A program made the translations under genes and the position numbers. 64,000 bases of DNA from Avena insularis (lineage: Eukaryota; Streptophyta; Magnoliopsida; Poales; Poaceae): contig CM042689.1 of the NCBI GenBank assembly GCA_023614405.1, forward strand, positions 281,301,533 through 281,365,532. The letters run 5' to 3'. The number at the start of each line of letters is the position of its first letter. Positions within the stretch are counted from its first letter, which is position 1. Shown piece after piece: positions 24,005 to 35,382 of this stretch. The notes beneath the pieces were generated by a model. That model searched no databases, was not told where the DNA came from, and saw only the letters and a list, made by a program, of their open reading frames with translations.

Positions 24005-26653
24005 ATCATCAAAGTGAAGGATAGGAAGCGTGGCTTCACCATCACCTATGACATGTTCATAGAGAGCAAGTACCCAAAGGTATGATGTTTATTTTCCATG
24101 TATGACATATACTCCAGTTCTTCCGTCTATTCATTATCATCTCATCTAACACTATGGGTTTTCACTTAACAGCTTAGCGATCTAGATGAGGATAGCATGG
24201 CTGTCGAAATCTATGATACAAAGATGAAGGAAGTCACCGTCATGTCCGACGATGATGTCCCGTTGGCGCGAAAGCGGAAGAGCTCCACCTCTGATGCTGC
24301 CGACGGAGGAAAGAAGAAGAAGACGGAGGGTGGAGCCTCCAAAAATACTACCGCCGCCCTGGAGGCGGAGAAAAGAAAGGTTACCGAGATCCCCTTTGCC
24401 AAAGCACCCCCTCTTGTGTAAGCTTCTTTCTATCTGACATTGTCCATTACTTGTCTTATTCGTGTACTTATACTTTTTGCATGTTTCAGGAGGAAGGCCA
24501 CTACCAGTTTGAAGAAGACCTCCAAAACTTTGGGGGCTTCTAGAAACATTAAGGATATGTTGCATCGTGACGTGTCTCCCCACGCATCTCTTGCCATCGC
24601 CCCTGTCAGTCCTAGCGTCCAGCCTACGTCCCCTCCGACAAGCTCACAGGCCAAAGATGCATCTGGCCCTTCCGCCATGGAAGTGGACTCAGGTGCCTCC
24701 ACGGAGCTTGTCGTCGGCGGCGAACAGGCAACGCAAGAAAGTGCCGCAACCCAAATGGTTGAAGCTTCGGCTAAGGATGCCATCGGTAGCGGTAAGGCGG
24801 TGGTGGCGAGTGGTACGTCTGCCGAAGGCGACGCCTCCGCACTCAAGAAAGCCATAGAGTTCCCAAAGATAGTCTACCCGGTACTTACGCCGGGTAGCTC
24901 CGCTGTGGTTCCTGGTGTGACACCGACATCTCCAACAAGCGGTCTTGAGGAGATTCTCTGGAAAGCAGAAATCTTGTAGGGAAAGAGTTTATCCTTCGGC
25001 AAGTTGCTTTCTGAGAGTGCTACAAACCTCAAGATCATCGCACTTGTAAGTTTTATTTGCCTTTTGCATTTCATATGAGTATCCCACTATAGCCCCCGAG
25101 GATTTAGACGGAAAACCATAGGTATTTGCATCTAAATGCTCTAAGAGTGACTAAGCTAGAAAACTTCTCACTGTATCCCCCTAGCATGTAGTTTGAATGA
25201 ATTATTCCGACTAGATGCTTTTAGAGTAGCATACGCAGTGTTTATAAATTTCGATACTGTAGCCCCCAAGCTTCTAGTTGTAACTGAATTAGTTCTGACT
25301 AGATGCTTAAAGAGAAGCTAAGCATATGACTGAGTTAAAAAACTTTACACTGTAGCCCCCAAGCTTCTAATCAAAAACTAAATTAGTTCCGACTAGATTC
25401 TTAAAGAAAGACTAAGCATATTACTAAGTTAAAAAACTCTCGTTGTAGCCCCCGAGCTTCTAGGTGGAAATTTTCCAGCTAGATGCTCCAAGCAGACTTA
25501 ACAACGTTAACTTTCCTCTTTCCATAGAATGAGAATGCTCGGAGAGGCGTAGCCAATGACAAGTACCAGAAGATGTGCGCGGACTTGGAAGCCGAAAAGG
25601 GTAAAACTGCCTTCTTGAAGGAACAAATCACCAAGACCAAGCGTCTGTTTTTCCTTTATTTTTCGTATTCCGACTTGGTCTTGTGCCAACATTCTTTGAG
25701 TACTCACTGTGTATGTTCTTTCTCCGACTTGCATAAGCCATTTCCAAGGCTAAGGATATTGTTGAGCAATCCAAGCATATTCAGCAGCTGGATAGCAAAA
25801 ACTAGATCCTTAAGCAGGAGAGAAAGGATATGCTGAAGATGCATGAGGACTCAATGAAAGTCCTGTAGGACTCCGCCCACGAGGAGATGAACCACTTGAA
25901 GGAGGAAATCGCGATCCTGAAAGATCAGAAGAAAGCCGCCGATGAGCAAAATCAGCACCATCTAGACGCTTACAGGATCCTCTGACAAGAACGGGACTCC
26001 ATGGCGGAAACTCTCCAGCAGGCTGAGATTAGCATATTCAGTAAGTGATTCTCCGTCTTGTACTTCTATAAGCTAGATACTCTGAACTTTTGTGTTATTG
26101 ATCTCATGCGCTCCTTTGTCGGAAATTTGCAGCTCCTATGGGGTTAACCCATTCGCCTCCTCCGCCAAAGGAATGCATGGTCCTTGCCGGCAACTTTATC
26201 AACACCGCCATCAAGCAGACCAAGTAGATAGCCAAGCCCCTCCAGATTAACATCAAGGCGGTGGACTATGTGGCGAAGTTCTCGAAGATCCGGCGCGGAG
26301 CCCCCGAGCGTATCTCAAGTTGGAAAGCTTCATGTACACAGGCCAGCGCAAGGATGGCGCTGTCAATGGTCAAGGCACACTACGAAAATACCGACATCGA
26401 CACGGTGACCTCCGGTATCCCCGACGTAGACGATGAAGGCCAAAAGATAGATCATGAAGCTATCCTGGAGTCGCTCACGGGTTTTGACACTAGAGTCGCC
26501 GAGTTAGTCGACCCCAACGTCTTTGTGCCCATGAAAACCATTGACGGCAATAGCCAAAGCTCCTCTGAGTCCCTCAACACTGCCGACTTCGAGGAAGATG
26601 GCTCTCCTGCTGCTGACGATGTTGCGTCCAAGTCACCTGCGCCAGAGGAATGA
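24005..26653 (+). pseudogene. Antisense ORF of Tat-2, N-terminal part lost
   Basis: Plus-strand spliced ORF, antisense to Tat-2 and convergent with its pol. Exons read as about 24005-24080 (RGFTITYDMF), 24173-24418 (nuclear-signal-like RKRKSS and KKKK), 24491-25046, 25529-25640, 25738-26039 and 26133-26653. Most have GT/AG borders; the 25640 donor and 25737 acceptor are less clear. It encodes a basic patch, a Ser/Pro/Ala linker, a coiled coil and a helical C-terminus ending at TGA 26651-26653. The C-terminus resembles that of the Retand-1 ORF (SARMALSMVKAHY against SMGLAMAMASGAE), so they are homologous. In-frame stops are at 24977 (TAG), in the coiled-coil exon (TAG, TAG, TGA) and near 26225 (TAG). 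The PF04195-like N-terminal domain is absent. Confidence 0.75.
25083..25460 (-). repeat. PPT-like boxes in the intron of the Tat-2 antisense ORF
   Basis: TAGCCCCCGAG-type boxes (sense-strand reading CTYGGGGGCTA) occur near 25090, 25260, 25354 and 25446, each with a variant of AAGCTTCTAG. They lie between antisense exons and resemble the true PPT at 22435. Confidence 0.75.
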
Positions 26654-27161
26654 AAAACAATATGTAATATTTTTTTCCTCTATAATTTGTATGCGGAAAA
26701 AACTACTTGTTAAATTAAGGCGGAAAACAATGGTTGTTATTTCCTGCTACTCAAGAACTGGTTCCAGCATGTATATATTTTTTAAGCAAGTGTTATCTTA
26801 TCCATTACTCTGGTTTTTATGCTTAACTTTTCATGAGTCTGAAGACTCATTGTCGGAACCATGCGCTCAGGTGATGATGCCCAATGGCACCTTCAATAAC
26901 CTAAGCACAAAATCACCGACAATAAGTGCCAAAAGTCACTACTCCAGAATCCACATAAAAACAACAAATAACGTGTAGACCAGAAAACTTAAGCTAACGC
27001 CCGTAGGTGGAATTTTCACAAGTGCAATCGCAAAACTTGTGCATAAAGGTTTTATACGATCCAAAAATAAACACTAAAGGAGGTAACAGACTCAGAAATA
27101 TGAGTGAACCAGAGAGCTTTATTTCATTGATCATATAAGAGGCACACAATAGATAAAAATT
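26654..27161. other. Spacer between convergent antisense ORF and pol of Tat-2
   Basis: About 500 bp of AT-rich sequence separating the plus-strand antisense ORF stop (26653) from the minus-strand integrase stop (27162). It may hold the termination region of both. No gene is supported. Confidence 0.6.
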
Positions 27162-28500
27162 CTAAGTGTAGAAAGGACGTAGTTGTGCTATGTTCCATGG
27201 CCGATCAAGCTCCGGGTAGTCATCATCCGGGTCACGTTGCTTATGCTTATGATCCGCGTTGGGTCTATCCTTCAGTTCACGATTGTCAATGAGGTAGTAA
27301 GACCCATTGAGCAGTGCCTTGCTTATGATGAACGGTCCTTCCCATGGCGGGGATAATTTGTGTGACTTCTTTTGCTTAAGCCGGAGCACCAAATCACCCT
27401 CTTTAAATGAGCGATGCCGAACACGGCGACTATGGTAGCTGCGTAGCTTCTGCTGGTAGATGGCGGATCTTTGGCATGCCAATACGCGCTCCTCCTCGAG
27501 AAGGTCCACATCTAGGCGTCTGGATTCTTCAGTGTTATCTTCGTCGTAGGCGGCAACTCTTGGTGCATCGTGGAGGATGTCAGAAGGCAGGATGGCTTCT
27601 GCTCCATATACCATGAAGTAAGGGGTGTAGCCGGTGGATCTGTTGGGTGTAGTTCGTAAACTCCACAACACAAATGGCAATTCTTCCGCCCAGGCTCCAG
27701 CTACTCTATGTAGCGGTGCCTCAAGACGTGGCTTGATTCCCTGCAGAATTAATCCATTGGCTCGCTCGACCTGACCACTGGACTGTGGGTGTGCCACAGA
27801 TGCAAGGTCAAGTCGGATGCCCTTGTCCCAACAATAAGCCTCCACTTCTCCGAGTGATAAGTTGCTTCCGTTGTCAGTGATAATGCTATGTGGGAGACCA
27901 AATCTCACCACTAGATCCCGGACAAACCTAAGGGAAGTTGCCCCATCAAGCTTTCTAATGGGTTTAGCTTCTATCCATTTGGTGAATTTGTCAACTTATA
28001 CTAGCAGTTGCGTAAACCCACATGGTGTCGTCTATAGCGGACCCACCATGTCCAGCCCCCAGACTGTGAACGGCCAAGTTATTGGTATTGTTCGCAATTC
28101 TTCAGCAGTAACATGTGGTTGTCGGGCATAGTACTAGAATCCCATGCATGTCTCAACCAGTTTGTCAGCGTCCGCCTTCATGGTCAACCAGTACAATCCT
28201 TGCTGGAAAGCTTTAGCGACCAAAGATCGGGGAGCGGCGTGATGCCCACAATCTCCGAGATGAATTTCGCGTAGGATTTTAATACCTTCTTGCTGGGAAA
28301 CACACTTAAGGTATACACCAGTAGTGCTTCTTTTGTAGAGCTGTCCATTGATTATGGTATAGCCCTTTGCTCGACGTACTATTTGTCGTCTTTCGACTTC
28401 GTCGTCGGGCAAAGTTCCGTGTTCGAGATACTCCATGAATGGTTTTGTCCAAGCCGGAGGGATCTTTGCCACTCTGTGGATGAAAGAGTCTACTCTGTCC
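27162..28500 (-). pseudogene. Tat-2 integrase
   Basis: Zinc-binding region at about 28140-28290 (LREIHLGDCGHHAAPRSL, then ETCMGF). The second Cys of the final CxxC is replaced by Phe and followed at once by TAG (near 28133). The core continues with WGLDMVGP near 28050, a TAG after it, and another TAG near 28000. The longest open piece, 27911-27162, has the second catalytic Asp (SIITDNGSN) and the Glu (QSSGQVERANG), then a basic C-terminal domain (FKEGDLVLR, SPPWEGPF) and the pol end. All DDE residues can be read but the frame is interrupted at least three times. Confidence 0.87.
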
Positions 28501-28549
28501 GGGTTCTCGATGTCCGCTCCCTTCATGGATGGTGTCTGGAGATGCTCCA

Positions 28550-30260
28550 GGAAAACGCCAGGCGGAATTCGTTTGCGCCCTGACCCAAGCTTAGACAGCA
28601 GATCAGCCACCTCGTTTTTCTCCCTAGGCACATATTTGACTTCATAGCCCAAGAAGCTCTTGGCTATCTCGTCCACTTCGTCTCGATATGCCGCCATCAT
28701 AGGGTTCCGCGCGTTCCAGGTGCCAGCCACCTGTTGGGCAACCAAGTCGGAATCTCCACAGCAAACTATGCGCTTGATGCCAATATCCTTGGCTACGCAT
28801 AGTCCGTGAATGAGTGCTTCATACTCCACCATGTTGTTCGTAGCCTCGAAGTGGATCTATAGAACGTAGTGTAGCTTGTCCCCAGTTGGTGACTGTAGCA
28901 GTACACCAGCCCCTGAGCCATTGAGCAGCTTTGATCCGTCAAAGTGCATCACCCAGTATTCTGGCTCTGGCATTGGGGTAGCATCTGGCATCTCCGTCCA
29001 ATTTTGCGATAAAATCCACCAAGGCTTGTGACATGATAGCGTTGCGTCTTTTGTAAGTGATATCGAAGGCGGCAAGTTCAATGCCCCACTTCGCGACCCT
29101 TCTTGTAGCATCGCTGTTGTTGATAATGTCAGACAGTGGAGTCTTGCTCACCACTGTGATAGGGTGCTCCTGGAAGTAGTGCCTCAGCTTCCGAGAAGCA
29201 AGGAATACTCCATAAGCTATCTATTAGTAGTGCGGGTAACGCTGCTTGGACTCTGTCAAGACCTCGCTTACATAGTAAACTGGTCGTTGAACTCCATACT
29301 CATGCCCTGGTTCCTTCCGCTCTACCATGACGATGATGTTGATTACCCGGTTGGGGCCGCCATGTAAATTAACATGGGCTCTCCAGGCTCGCGTGCTGCA
29401 AGGATATGCGCTGAGGAAAGAATCTCCTTGAGCTGCTTCAATGCTTCATCTGCTTCGTCCGTCCACGTGAATTTGCCCGCCTTCTTCAGCAACTTGTATA
29501 GCGGCAGGGCCTTCTCTCCAAGTCGGCGGACGAACCGACTAACTACTGCAGCATAACCTGTTAGTCGTTGTATGTCCTTTAGGCATGTCGGACGATTTAT
29601 GTTTAAGATGGCCTTGATTTTCTCCGGGTTGACCTTGATTCCACATTGGGAAACGATGAAGCCCAACAATTTGCCGGCTGGAACCCGAAGACGCACTTCT
29701 TAGGGTTAAGCATCATGTTGTATTTCCGGAGATTATCAAAGGTTTCTTTTAAGTCGGAGATTAAGTCATTTGATTTTTTAGACATCACCGCTACATCGTC
29801 CACATAGGCATGGACGTTCCGACCAATTTGTTCATGTAGGCAACGTTGCATTGTCCGCTGGTACGTAGCACCTGCGTTTTTCAGCCCAAAGGGCATCGTG
29901 CCATAGCAAAACGTGCTGTAGGGTGTAGTGAACAAAGTGGCCAATTGGTCCGACTTCCTCATCTTGATCTGGTGGTATCGTGGGTATGCATCGAGCCAGC
30001 CGTCGAGTCAATGACTTGGTCAATGTGAGGCAAAGCAAACGGATCTTTGGGACATGCTTTGTTCAAGCTGGTGTAATCAACGCACATTCTTAATTCTTTG
30101 GTTCCCTTTTTAGGGACAAGTACAGGATTGGCCACCCATTGGGTGTGAAGGACTTCTCAGATAAAACTAGCCTTAAGTAACCTAGCTATATCTTTGCCTA
30201 TGGCGAGTCTCTTCTCATCTCCAAAGTGTCGTAAAGGTTGTTTCACTAGTTTACATTTTG
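28550..30260 (-). pseudogene. Tat-2 reverse transcriptase, RNase H and second RNase H
   Basis: RT begins near 30250 (VPKKGTKELRMCVDYTSLNK), with TGA near 30160. A gap or frameshift near 29990 removes part of the first catalytic motif block. It continues 29962-29603 with MPFGLKNAGATYQR and active site AYVDDV. The connection and first RNase H, 29696-28939, has frameshifts and stops. The second RNase H starts at about 28965 (MHFDGSK, GSGAGVLL), has TAG at about 28858, then EYEALIHGLCVAKDIGI and the C-terminal block KNEVADLLSKLGS near 28590. Two successive RNase H domains are characteristic of the Tat lineage. Confidence 0.87.
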
Positions 30261-30478
30261 GATGAATATTCAAGTTGTGCTCGGCAAGTTCCCTAGGTAC
30301 ACCTTTCATGTCGGCAGGTTGCCAGGAAAAGATGTCCCTATTCTCACGGAGGAACTCGACGAGCGCGCTTTCCTATTTAGGGTCCAGGTTCATCCCAATG
30401 GCGGTGGTCTTGGAGGCATCGCCTACCACAAGTTCCACCGGCTTGGTCTCGATGGCGGCCTTGAATGCTGGGGTGAAG

Positions 30479-31000
30479 TCAGAAATCTATTTCTTCGACA
30501 CGGGCATTTCTGAGGCATCGACCTTGCTCTGGATCTCCTTGTATTCTTCGATGTAGAGGACAGCTTCTGTGTAGGATGCTTCTCCAATCTCGCAGTCCCC
30601 TTGCTTTGGCAAAGCTTCCGGATACGGTGATGACACCGTTTGGTCCGGGTATCTTGAGTTTGTTGTAGACGAAGCATGGCTTGGCCATGAAGGTGTGGAA
30701 TATGTCGCGGCCAAATATGACGTGGTACACGCTCTTGAAGGGGACCACCTCAAAGGTCATGTGTTCTTGGCGGTAATTATTAACATCACCAAAAGAAACC
30801 TGAAGTGTGATGCACCCAAGGGACCGAGCCTCCCGACCAGGAACTACGCCGTGGAAGATGGTGTTGGTCCGCCTTAGGTTTGCCTCCGTCAAGTTCATCT
30901 TCTACAGTGTATCTAGGTACATGATGTTGATGCTGCTTCCACTATCCACCATACATTTGGTGAACTCATTGCCGTCAATCAGGGGTTGATGACCATGGCG
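30479..31000 (-). pseudogene. Tat-2 aspartic protease
   Basis: The active site reads MVDSGSSINIMY (DSG intact) near 30940. It is followed in frame by TAG near 30905 and then by the open piece 30898-30479: MNLTEANLRR, VSFGDVNNYR, HVIFGRDIFHTF, the usual second half with the flap and the hydrophobic-G-R-D end. It matures the polyprotein. The stop directly downstream of the active site kills this copy. Confidence 0.82.
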
Positions 31001-31002
31001 CA

Positions 31003-32330
31003 CTAGTTCTCCATAGGGATGAGGTCTGGGTGATCCTTCTTTTCCCAAGTAATTGGAATCTCCGACCAGCACAGGAACTGGGGAACTGGGGGTAGAGTAG
31101 CCATCATTATCCTCATGGAGGTCTTCTGTTGTCGGACGGTGGGGGTGCCAAGGAAAGTGTGGAAAATTGTCGCCTTCTTCTCGAAGGGGTTCTTGCCTTT
31201 GCCGTCGCTCTTGGCGGTGTGCTTGGGGTCGATGTCCTCGTCCATGTCACTTGAATCCTTGGACTCCTCCTCCTTCTTCTTCCCCTTGCCCTTTCCTCGC
31301 GGTCTGTTCTTCCGACTTTGCTTGTAGACGGAATCCGGGTCCTCCTTGAGGTCGTTGACGAACTTGCAGTGGCGCTTGGTGTGGGTGGCCTTGCCGTTGG
31401 CGTCGAGGTGTACGAGGCATGGCATATCGCGCTACTCCTCGTAGGTTTGGGGAACATGGAGCGTTGCCGAGGTAGTTTCACCGCCTCGCTGCTGCCCACG
31501 ACCAGCTCCCCGTCCTCGGCCATGCTGTCCGCCATCACCTCGTCCTGCAAAAGTCATAGCGGCCATGGCAGGGGTTTGCTTTTCTTCTGGTGCGGTTTTC
31601 CGCTTGGTGTTGCTGTTCCTCCGAGCTTGAGTTAGAACGGCCATTGCCGGCAGAGAGCCGCGAGCATCATCATCGGCAGCTGCGAACTCACTAGCCAACT
31701 GAATCATCTGGTTCAAGTCTAGTTGGTGATTGTCCTGCAAGCGCTTCAGCTTATGTCGGAGCAACGTGCCCCTTTCCAACCCATCGATGAAGGCGGCCAT
31801 GGCGGCCTAGGCGTGCACTCCTGCTGGAGAGGTAGGCGCGATATGTATCGTCTTTCTCTTGCACGCACCGCTGTAGATCGCCAACAGTGCAGGGACGCTT
31901 GTACGTACCCTCGAAGTTCTTGGTGAACGCTTCTTGCATGTCCAACCAATTGCATATGGATCTTTCCGTCAAGTCATCAATCCATTGACGGGTCGTGCCG
32001 CCAACATCAATGGGAGGTACTTGACGGTGACGTTGGGGTTACTCCTGGCGATCTCCACCGCGTTGACGTAGTCCTGCAACCATGTAGCTGGCTTGGAGGT
32101 GCCATCATAGGGCTTGATGGTCTTGTCAATCCGGAAACCTTTGGGGTAAGTTGCGGACCGTATTATAGGTCCAAAGCAACATGGTCCTAGGTATGGTCCT
32201 TCCCGGGCCTCATGGATCTTGTCCAGACGCGAACATGCATCATATGGCTCCGGGCTTCTTTTCTTCTTCTTGCCATCATGGGATGGGCTGCATGAATGTC
32301 ACGGGCCTCCTCTGCCATGGTGGCTGCTAG
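31003..32330 (-). pseudogene. Tat-2 main gag
   Basis: Gag of the Tat type: starts near 32290 (SPEPYDACSR), capsid block CFGPIIRSATYPKGFRIDK, WLQDYVNAVEIARSNPN near 32060, then a frameshift/stop near 31975, NWLDMQEAFTKNFEGTYKRP, a TAG near 31808, and FIDGLERGTLLRHKLKRL at about 31780-31730. A basic Gly/Arg-rich tail follows, then a CxxxH...C-like segment (HCKFVNDL near 31350) and an Asp/Lys-rich linker leading to the protease. Several frameshifts interrupt it. Confidence 0.8.
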
Positions 32331-32481
32331 GTGGCGACGGTGGCGAAGGTGGCGGTGGGTTATCATTCTTGCTGTTACCCTCATGCGACACCTCACGCTT
32401 GTCGCGGTTGCTTGTCGGACGGGGAGGGTCATGGCGCAACCTGCTCTTGTGTCCTTGGTTGCACTCTCCGTTGTGACGGGT

Positions 32482-34050
32482 CTACTCCGCATTGTCGCGG
32501 ATGACGATGCCGCTCTGCCTTGGCGGGGGCATATCCGTACGACAGTGAGTCTTGGTGTCTTCGTGATGTCGGGGTGAGCGGGGCGGTGGCGATGGGCGAC
32601 GAGGTTGGGCCTTATCTCCATGGTTGGAGGATATGGGGATAGCATCCTTCCTGTTGCGCGCATCCCTCCGTCTTCGTTCTGACGAACCCATCTGAGACCC
32701 GACATCAAGAGGAGATCTGTCCCTTGGCGGCTTGTGCTGGCTAGACTGACAAAATGCTGGGTCAGACTCGAGCCTCTGAGAGGTGGCCTTTTCCTCTTGT
32801 TTCACCGCCTTGGCCACTAGGTCATAGACCTGGTCCACCGCTTCAGGTGATCTATCCTGCTCCAGAAGGGTCTTGGTGACGGCGAGGTTGAGGAGAGGAG
32901 TGGGCATCACCTTCCTGCCTTCACTGTCAATGTATGGCTTGGCTTGTGCCGGCTTCGGGGGAGCCCATCCTAGGTTTAGCCATACACCAGGATCGTTGAT
33001 GACGCGAGCTGGAGCTTTCTTGGCCTTTTGCTGTTGCAGCAGAGTCTTGTACTCGGCTTCGATTGCTCTAGCTTTCTCTATTGACTTATGCGCGTTGGCT
33101 AGATCTCGATCTAGCTTTGCGCCTTGCTCCGCGATGGCCTACGCTTCCTCTAGCAGCTGCTGGCGCTTCTCGTCAAGCTGGACTACATTGCGAATATGAG
33201 CCACAATCGTAGGCTCGACGAGGAGATTGCCGTACATCACTCTATCAGCTGGAGTAACTTGGGCAGCAGCAGACGTAGATGCCGGAGGCGGCGGGTTTGC
33301 GGTGTTGTTGTTGCTCGGTCCGGTGCTGAGTTCCTGCAGTTGTTGCACTGGGTTAGGCGGAGGGGGCATATCCTTTCCACGATCATTGTCGGCAACAACA
33401 GGTGGTCCCTTCCCCTTGTCCAGAGCTATAGGCGGAGCTCGCCCGGGTAGATCTTCGTCCATCATCGTCCCAATGGTGACGAACACTTCTCGGGATGTGA
33501 CGGCGTTGTTGGCCTATTCATCACGCGTGTACTCCTCCTCCATCTCCTGCATGGCAGAGTCTAGCTCCTCCGGGTTGAAATCTATCTCCTCTGAATCTGC
33601 ACTAAAGTCGGCGTAAAGCTTATCAATCACAGAGTCGGAGGGTGCCAGGGCTTCCTCGATGACGGGGGGTGGAGGTGCAGCAGTAGCGACGATGACTGGA
33701 GACGGTGGTGCAGCTGCGGCGATGGCAGCGGGAGGCGGTGGTGGCGGTGGCTGAATCGGAGGGGCTTCGTCAATGAGCGCAAGGGATGTCTGAGCTGCCT
33801 CCTCGGCCTCCGCGTAGTTGTTGACGGTGTTCACCATGCTTTCGAAGGTGAGACGTCCTGAAGCCTGCTGCCGCCTTAGAGAATGCCGGAGAAGAGTACC
33901 TTGGTCCAGTCCTTCCACAAAGTGATACATGGCATCATCATTGGGGTAATGCGCCAGATCGGCTCGTATACGGAGCCACCTAGCAAGGTAATCGCGGGGA
34001 TTTTCGCCCTCTCTCTGAATGCAACGTGCCAGATTGAAGATGGTAACCAC
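32482..34050 (-). pseudogene. Tat-2 upstream ORF carrying a second Gag-like module
   Basis: A single minus-strand frame from about 34050 to 32482 interrupted by two in-register TAG stops (33514-33516 and 33139-33141). Its start is uncertain: no ATG stands at 34050 and the frame can be followed back towards 34140 across another TAG. The N-terminal part contains NLARCIQREGENPRDYLARW and FVEGLDQGTLLRHSLRRQQ, closely matching the main gag block FIDGLERGTLLRHKLKRL 2 kb downstream. The middle is Pro/Ala-rich. The C-terminal part is helical (DRDLANAHKSIEKARAIEAE) and then Arg/Ser/Pro-rich, running straight into the main gag. Function beyond Gag similarity is unknown. Confidence 0.72.
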
Positions 34051-34490
34051 GCCGACAAACTTGGATCTCTACTGTCCAGACGCACGGACGAAGCCGGCGG
34101 ACTTGCAGTGATCTTCCACTGTTATATCCTGCACAGGGGAGGTTTGGGTGGGCCTTGAATTTTTCCGATCTTTGTCGGAAAAGTCCAAGGAGAGATCCGA
34201 CATCGATCCTTCCACGAACGTATTCTGCCTGTAGGCAGTTCGTGCAGGTCTTGACGCTCCTCTGACTCCCAGGGAACTAGTGCCCGAGTCGGTTTCGCCG
34301 ATGAAGAGGTGGATGTCTCCGATGGGGACAATCGAGCATCACGTAAGGTTTGTCTTTGCCGGGATCCAGAACTCGTCGGGAGGGACGATCGGAATGTTGC
34401 CGAAGAAGAGAACACGGCCGATGGCTACGGTTTCGCCGATTCCCACGAAGATCTTGGTCCTCGCCCGCTGAAGAGACTGAAGCGCCTCTT

Positions 34491-34508
34491 GCCCCACAGT
34501 GGGCGCCA
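34491..34508 (-). other. Primer binding site of Tat-2
   Basis: Complement TGGCGCCCACTGTGGGGC lies two bases inside the 5' LTR. The tRNA is not assigned here; a tRNA database match would settle it. Confidence 0.85.
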
Positions 34509-34510
34509 AC

Positions 34511-35038
34511 TGTCATGGTATTGCCGACGAGTACGCCATGGAGGGGTCCTCACAGTGCGTGTTTAGAGACGTGGGGGAAGGCGGACGATTGACGGGTACG
34601 AGGTAACACAGCTTACCCAGGTTCAGATCCAACAATGGTGGCGGAATCCTACTCCTGCTATAATTCACTATAAGGGCAATATGCCGAGTTACAGGTACTG
34701 GTTCGCTGTGCGAAGTATGAGTTGATTGATGCCCTAAAGGCTCCCATAGGCCCGACTTATATAGTCACCAGGTCCTAAGGTTACAGGGAAAAGTCCTAGC
34801 CGAACAGGTTATAGAGTCCTACACTACCTACAACTAGTCTAGCGTGTCTTGCACTCCAACGCTTTGGGTACATCGGTGACTCCTCCGTAGCCTTCCTTTA
34901 TCCGGCATGGGCCTCCCTTCTGGATCCATCTAACTGGGCCTCCCAGCAGGCCATGGGCCATGCTACCAACTATGGGCCACCCGGGTTATCCGGATAGGAG
35001 ACATGCTATGAGGATACCCATATAGCATATCCCCAACA
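34511..35038 (-). repeat. Tat-2 5' LTR, 528 bp
   Basis: Complement runs TGTTGGGGATATGC ... ACCATGACA, same length as the 3' LTR, flanked on the right by TGAAC (35039-35043). Minus-strand TATA box (TATATAAG) at 34756-34763. Confidence 0.95.
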
Positions 35039-35043
35039 TGAAC
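35039..35043. repeat. Right TSD of Tat-2 (TGAAC)
   Basis: Second copy of the 5-bp duplication; matches 21902-21906. Confidence 0.92.
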
Positions 35044-35382
35044 CCTGCAAAGAACTCACAAAACCAAAGAAGAAGAAAAATATTTTTGGTGTTTTCGATT
35101 TTATTAAAGCAAGCAAAACAAAGCAAAAACAAACCAAGCAAAAACAAACAAAGCAAAATCTTTTTGGATTTTTCTTTAAGGCAAACAAAAGCTAAAAAGC
35201 AAAGAAACGAACCAAGAGAAACAACGAAAATATTTTTGGTATTTTTGTTTTTTAAGAAGACAGAAACAAAAACCAAAAAGAAAGCGAAACATGGATATAC
35301 AAAGGACCGACAAAACATGATATATAGATGAGTGATGTCGGTATACCTCCCCCCTAGCTTAGACTTTTGGCCTAAGTGGGGC

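Larger units (their letters stand above)
21907..35038 (-). mobile_element. Tat-2: complete but decayed Tat-lineage Ty3/gypsy element, 13.1 kb
   Basis: LTRs are 528 bp at both ends (21907-22434 and 34511-35038) and the 5-bp TSD TGAAC is at 21902-21906 and 35039-35043. On the minus strand the order is PBS, an extra Gag-like ORF, main gag, protease, RT, RNase H, a second RNase H, integrase; then on the plus strand an antisense ORF, then PPT and 3' LTR. The second RNase H and the antisense ORF are Tat-lineage traits (family knowledge). Every module has stops or frameshifts. A truncated Angela-like LTR lies in the 3' part (22851-24004). It is inserted in the 3' region of Athila-1. Confidence 0.92.

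Noticed and set aside
35044..35330. A-rich tract near the Tat-2 right flank as a poly(A) tail of a LINE or SINE
   Set aside because: The stretch is interspersed with CAAA/GAAA units on both sides and belongs to Athila-1 noncoding sequence; no LINE ORF or target duplication.
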